Shown piece by piece: positions 8,983 through 9,704 of a stretch of DNA of 9,704 nucleotides. The notes under the pieces are model-generated. The model did no database searches. It was not told where the DNA came from and was given only the letters and a program-made list of their open reading frames with translations. Every line of letters starts with the position of its first letter. Positions within the stretch are counted from its first letter, which is position 1. The stretch is from Boseongicola sp. SB0675_bin_26 (GTDB lineage: Bacteria; Pseudomonadota; Alphaproteobacteria; Rhodobacterales; Rhodobacteraceae), in contig VYCX01000273.1 in NCBI GenBank assembly GCA_009843725.1, positions 1-9,704 on the forward strand. The letters are read 5' to 3'. The position numbers were made by a program, and so were the translations under genes.

Positions 8983-9663
8983 TCAATACGCGCCCAGGTC
9001 GCCTGCCGAGGCGGCGGTGCCGCTCAGCCTGCGGAAGGCGTCGACCGAGGCGCTGGCCGCCGAAGCAAGGTACCGCACGTCGCCCAGAATCGTGACCATG
9101 TCGTAACCCCACTCGATCCCGCGCATGGCGTAGTCGGGCGACCCGCAATGAAGCGCCGCATGTATGCCGGCATTCCTCGCCGCTTCGGCAATCCTCTTCT
9201 GCACGTCGATCATTTCGGGCTCTTCCCGGTCGAAGCCGGGCGGAAGGCGGCCGCCAGAGACGCCGAGCGTCAGGTCAATCGGTCCGACATACAGCCCGTC
9301 GAGCCCGGGCGTTGCGGCGATCTCCTTGAGATTCCTGACGCCGTCGGCGGTCTCGATCATGGCGATTGCAAGGATTTCCGCGTTTGCGGCTTCGATCGAG
9401 TAGTCCGGGCAGGCGAAGGCGGCACGGGTCGGGCCGAAGCTTCGCTGTCCCTTGGGCGGGTACCTGAGAAAGCTCACGAATTCGGCCGCTTCCTCTCGCG
9501 AATTGATCATCGGGCAGATGACGCCCATCGCGCCTGCATCGAGGTATTTCATGATGACGCCCGGCTCGCGCCAGGGAACTCGTGCCAGAAGCGTCTTGCG
9601 TGACGCGCGCATGGCCTGAAGCATCGGCAGCGCTTCCGAATAGCCAAGCCAGTAGTGTCCCAT
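8983..9663 (-). CDS. HpcH/HpaI-family class II aldolase, 5'-truncated
   Basis: TIM-barrel, metal-dependent pyruvate aldolase family (relatives cleave 4-hydroxy-2-oxo acids such as 4-hydroxy-2-oxoheptane-1,7-dioate to pyruvate and an aldehyde). Counted from the ATG at 9663 (226 aa), it has LARVPW with Arg28, LDAGAMGVICPM with Asp42, RYPPKGQRSFGPTRA, the metal ligand Glu104 in MIET, and Asp130 in YVGPIDLTLG. Against E. coli HpaI as I recall it, His3 falls at the catalytic His45, since His-to-Arg spacing is 25 in both. About 42 N-terminal family residues are therefore missing. An in-frame TAA (9690-9688) blocks extension, and the ATG has no ribosome-binding site. The gene is probably broken by a frameshift or insertion, or the real 5' end is lost. 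The body looks intact and unmutated, so any damage is recent. Substrate unknown. Confidence 0.8.
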   Translation of the reverse strand: MGHYWLGYSEALPMLQAMRASRKTLLARVPWREPGVIMKYLDAGAMGVICPMINSREEAAEFVSFLRYPPKGQRSFGPTRAAFACPDYSIEAANAEILAIAMIETADGVRNLKEIAATPGLDGLYVGPIDLTLGVSGGRLPPGFDREEPEMIDVQKRIAEAARNAGIHAALHCGSPDYAMRGIEWGYDMVTILGDVRYLASAASASVDAFRRLSGTAASAGDLGAY

Positions 9664-9704
9664 TAATAGTCGAATAGATTCAACTGCTTACCAGGGCCGT
9701 CCGG
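9656..9704. other. AT-rich junction, possible mobile-element end
   Basis: Starting at tgtcccattaatag (9656) the DNA becomes AT-rich (12 of 35 bases G or C to 9690) where the aldolase reading frame loses family similarity. A left end beginning TG would fit several insertion-sequence families with TG...CA ends. No transposase is visible because the window stops 49 bases in, and I could not match the end to a named element. Confidence 0.25.

Noticed and set aside
8756..9106. Possible plus-strand gene in the spacer and over the aldolase 3' end
   Set aside because: Low-complexity Arg/Pro/Ala composition, no motif, and it overlaps well-supported coding sequence on the other strand.

Overview
The window is GC-rich throughout. 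Its best-recognised genes resemble those of Alphaproteobacteria: a single-chain GcvP, a GcvT beginning [30 protein letters not shown], and a tandem glycine riboswitch in front of gcvT. A Rhodobacterales- or Rhizobiales-like chromosome is my best guess. This rests on family resemblance only, since no rRNA or other taxonomic marker is present.

Layout. Bases 1-1410 (+) hold the 3' part of an EnvZ-type sensor histidine kinase whose start lies outside the window. It converges on a small gamma-glutamylcyclotransferase-like gene (1523-2092, -), with two abutting inverted repeats between the two stops. Divergent from that gene, 2093-2390 carries a promoter candidate, a two-aptamer glycine riboswitch (2164-2317) and a structured leader. 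The riboswitch precedes the glycine-cleavage operon gcvT (2391-3509), gcvH (3521-3880) and gcvP (3945-6824). A small zinc-ribbon gene (6910-7164, -) converges on gcvP. A tRNA-Ala(CGC) gene follows at 7361-7436 (+). On the minus strand come an iron-type alcohol dehydrogenase (7524-8669), a 313-base spacer with a good palindromic operator candidate, and an HpcH/HpaI-family aldolase (8983-9663). The aldolase has lost its first ~42 family residues at an AT-rich junction near the window edge.

How the genes work together. The riboswitch senses glycine and controls production of the T, H and P proteins. With dihydrolipoyl dehydrogenase encoded elsewhere, these break glycine into CO2, NH3 and a one-carbon unit on tetrahydrofolate. 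The aldolase and alcohol dehydrogenase share a strand and could act in series (an aldolase releases an aldehyde, an ADH interconverts aldehyde and alcohol), but the wide spacer means they need not share a transcript.

No clearly new multi-gene system is visible. The items most worth a second look are the disrupted 5' end of the aldolase gene, the kinase H-box lacking the Thr tied to phosphatase activity, the palindrome ahead of the ADH gene, and the alternative hairpins between the glycine riboswitch and gcvT.
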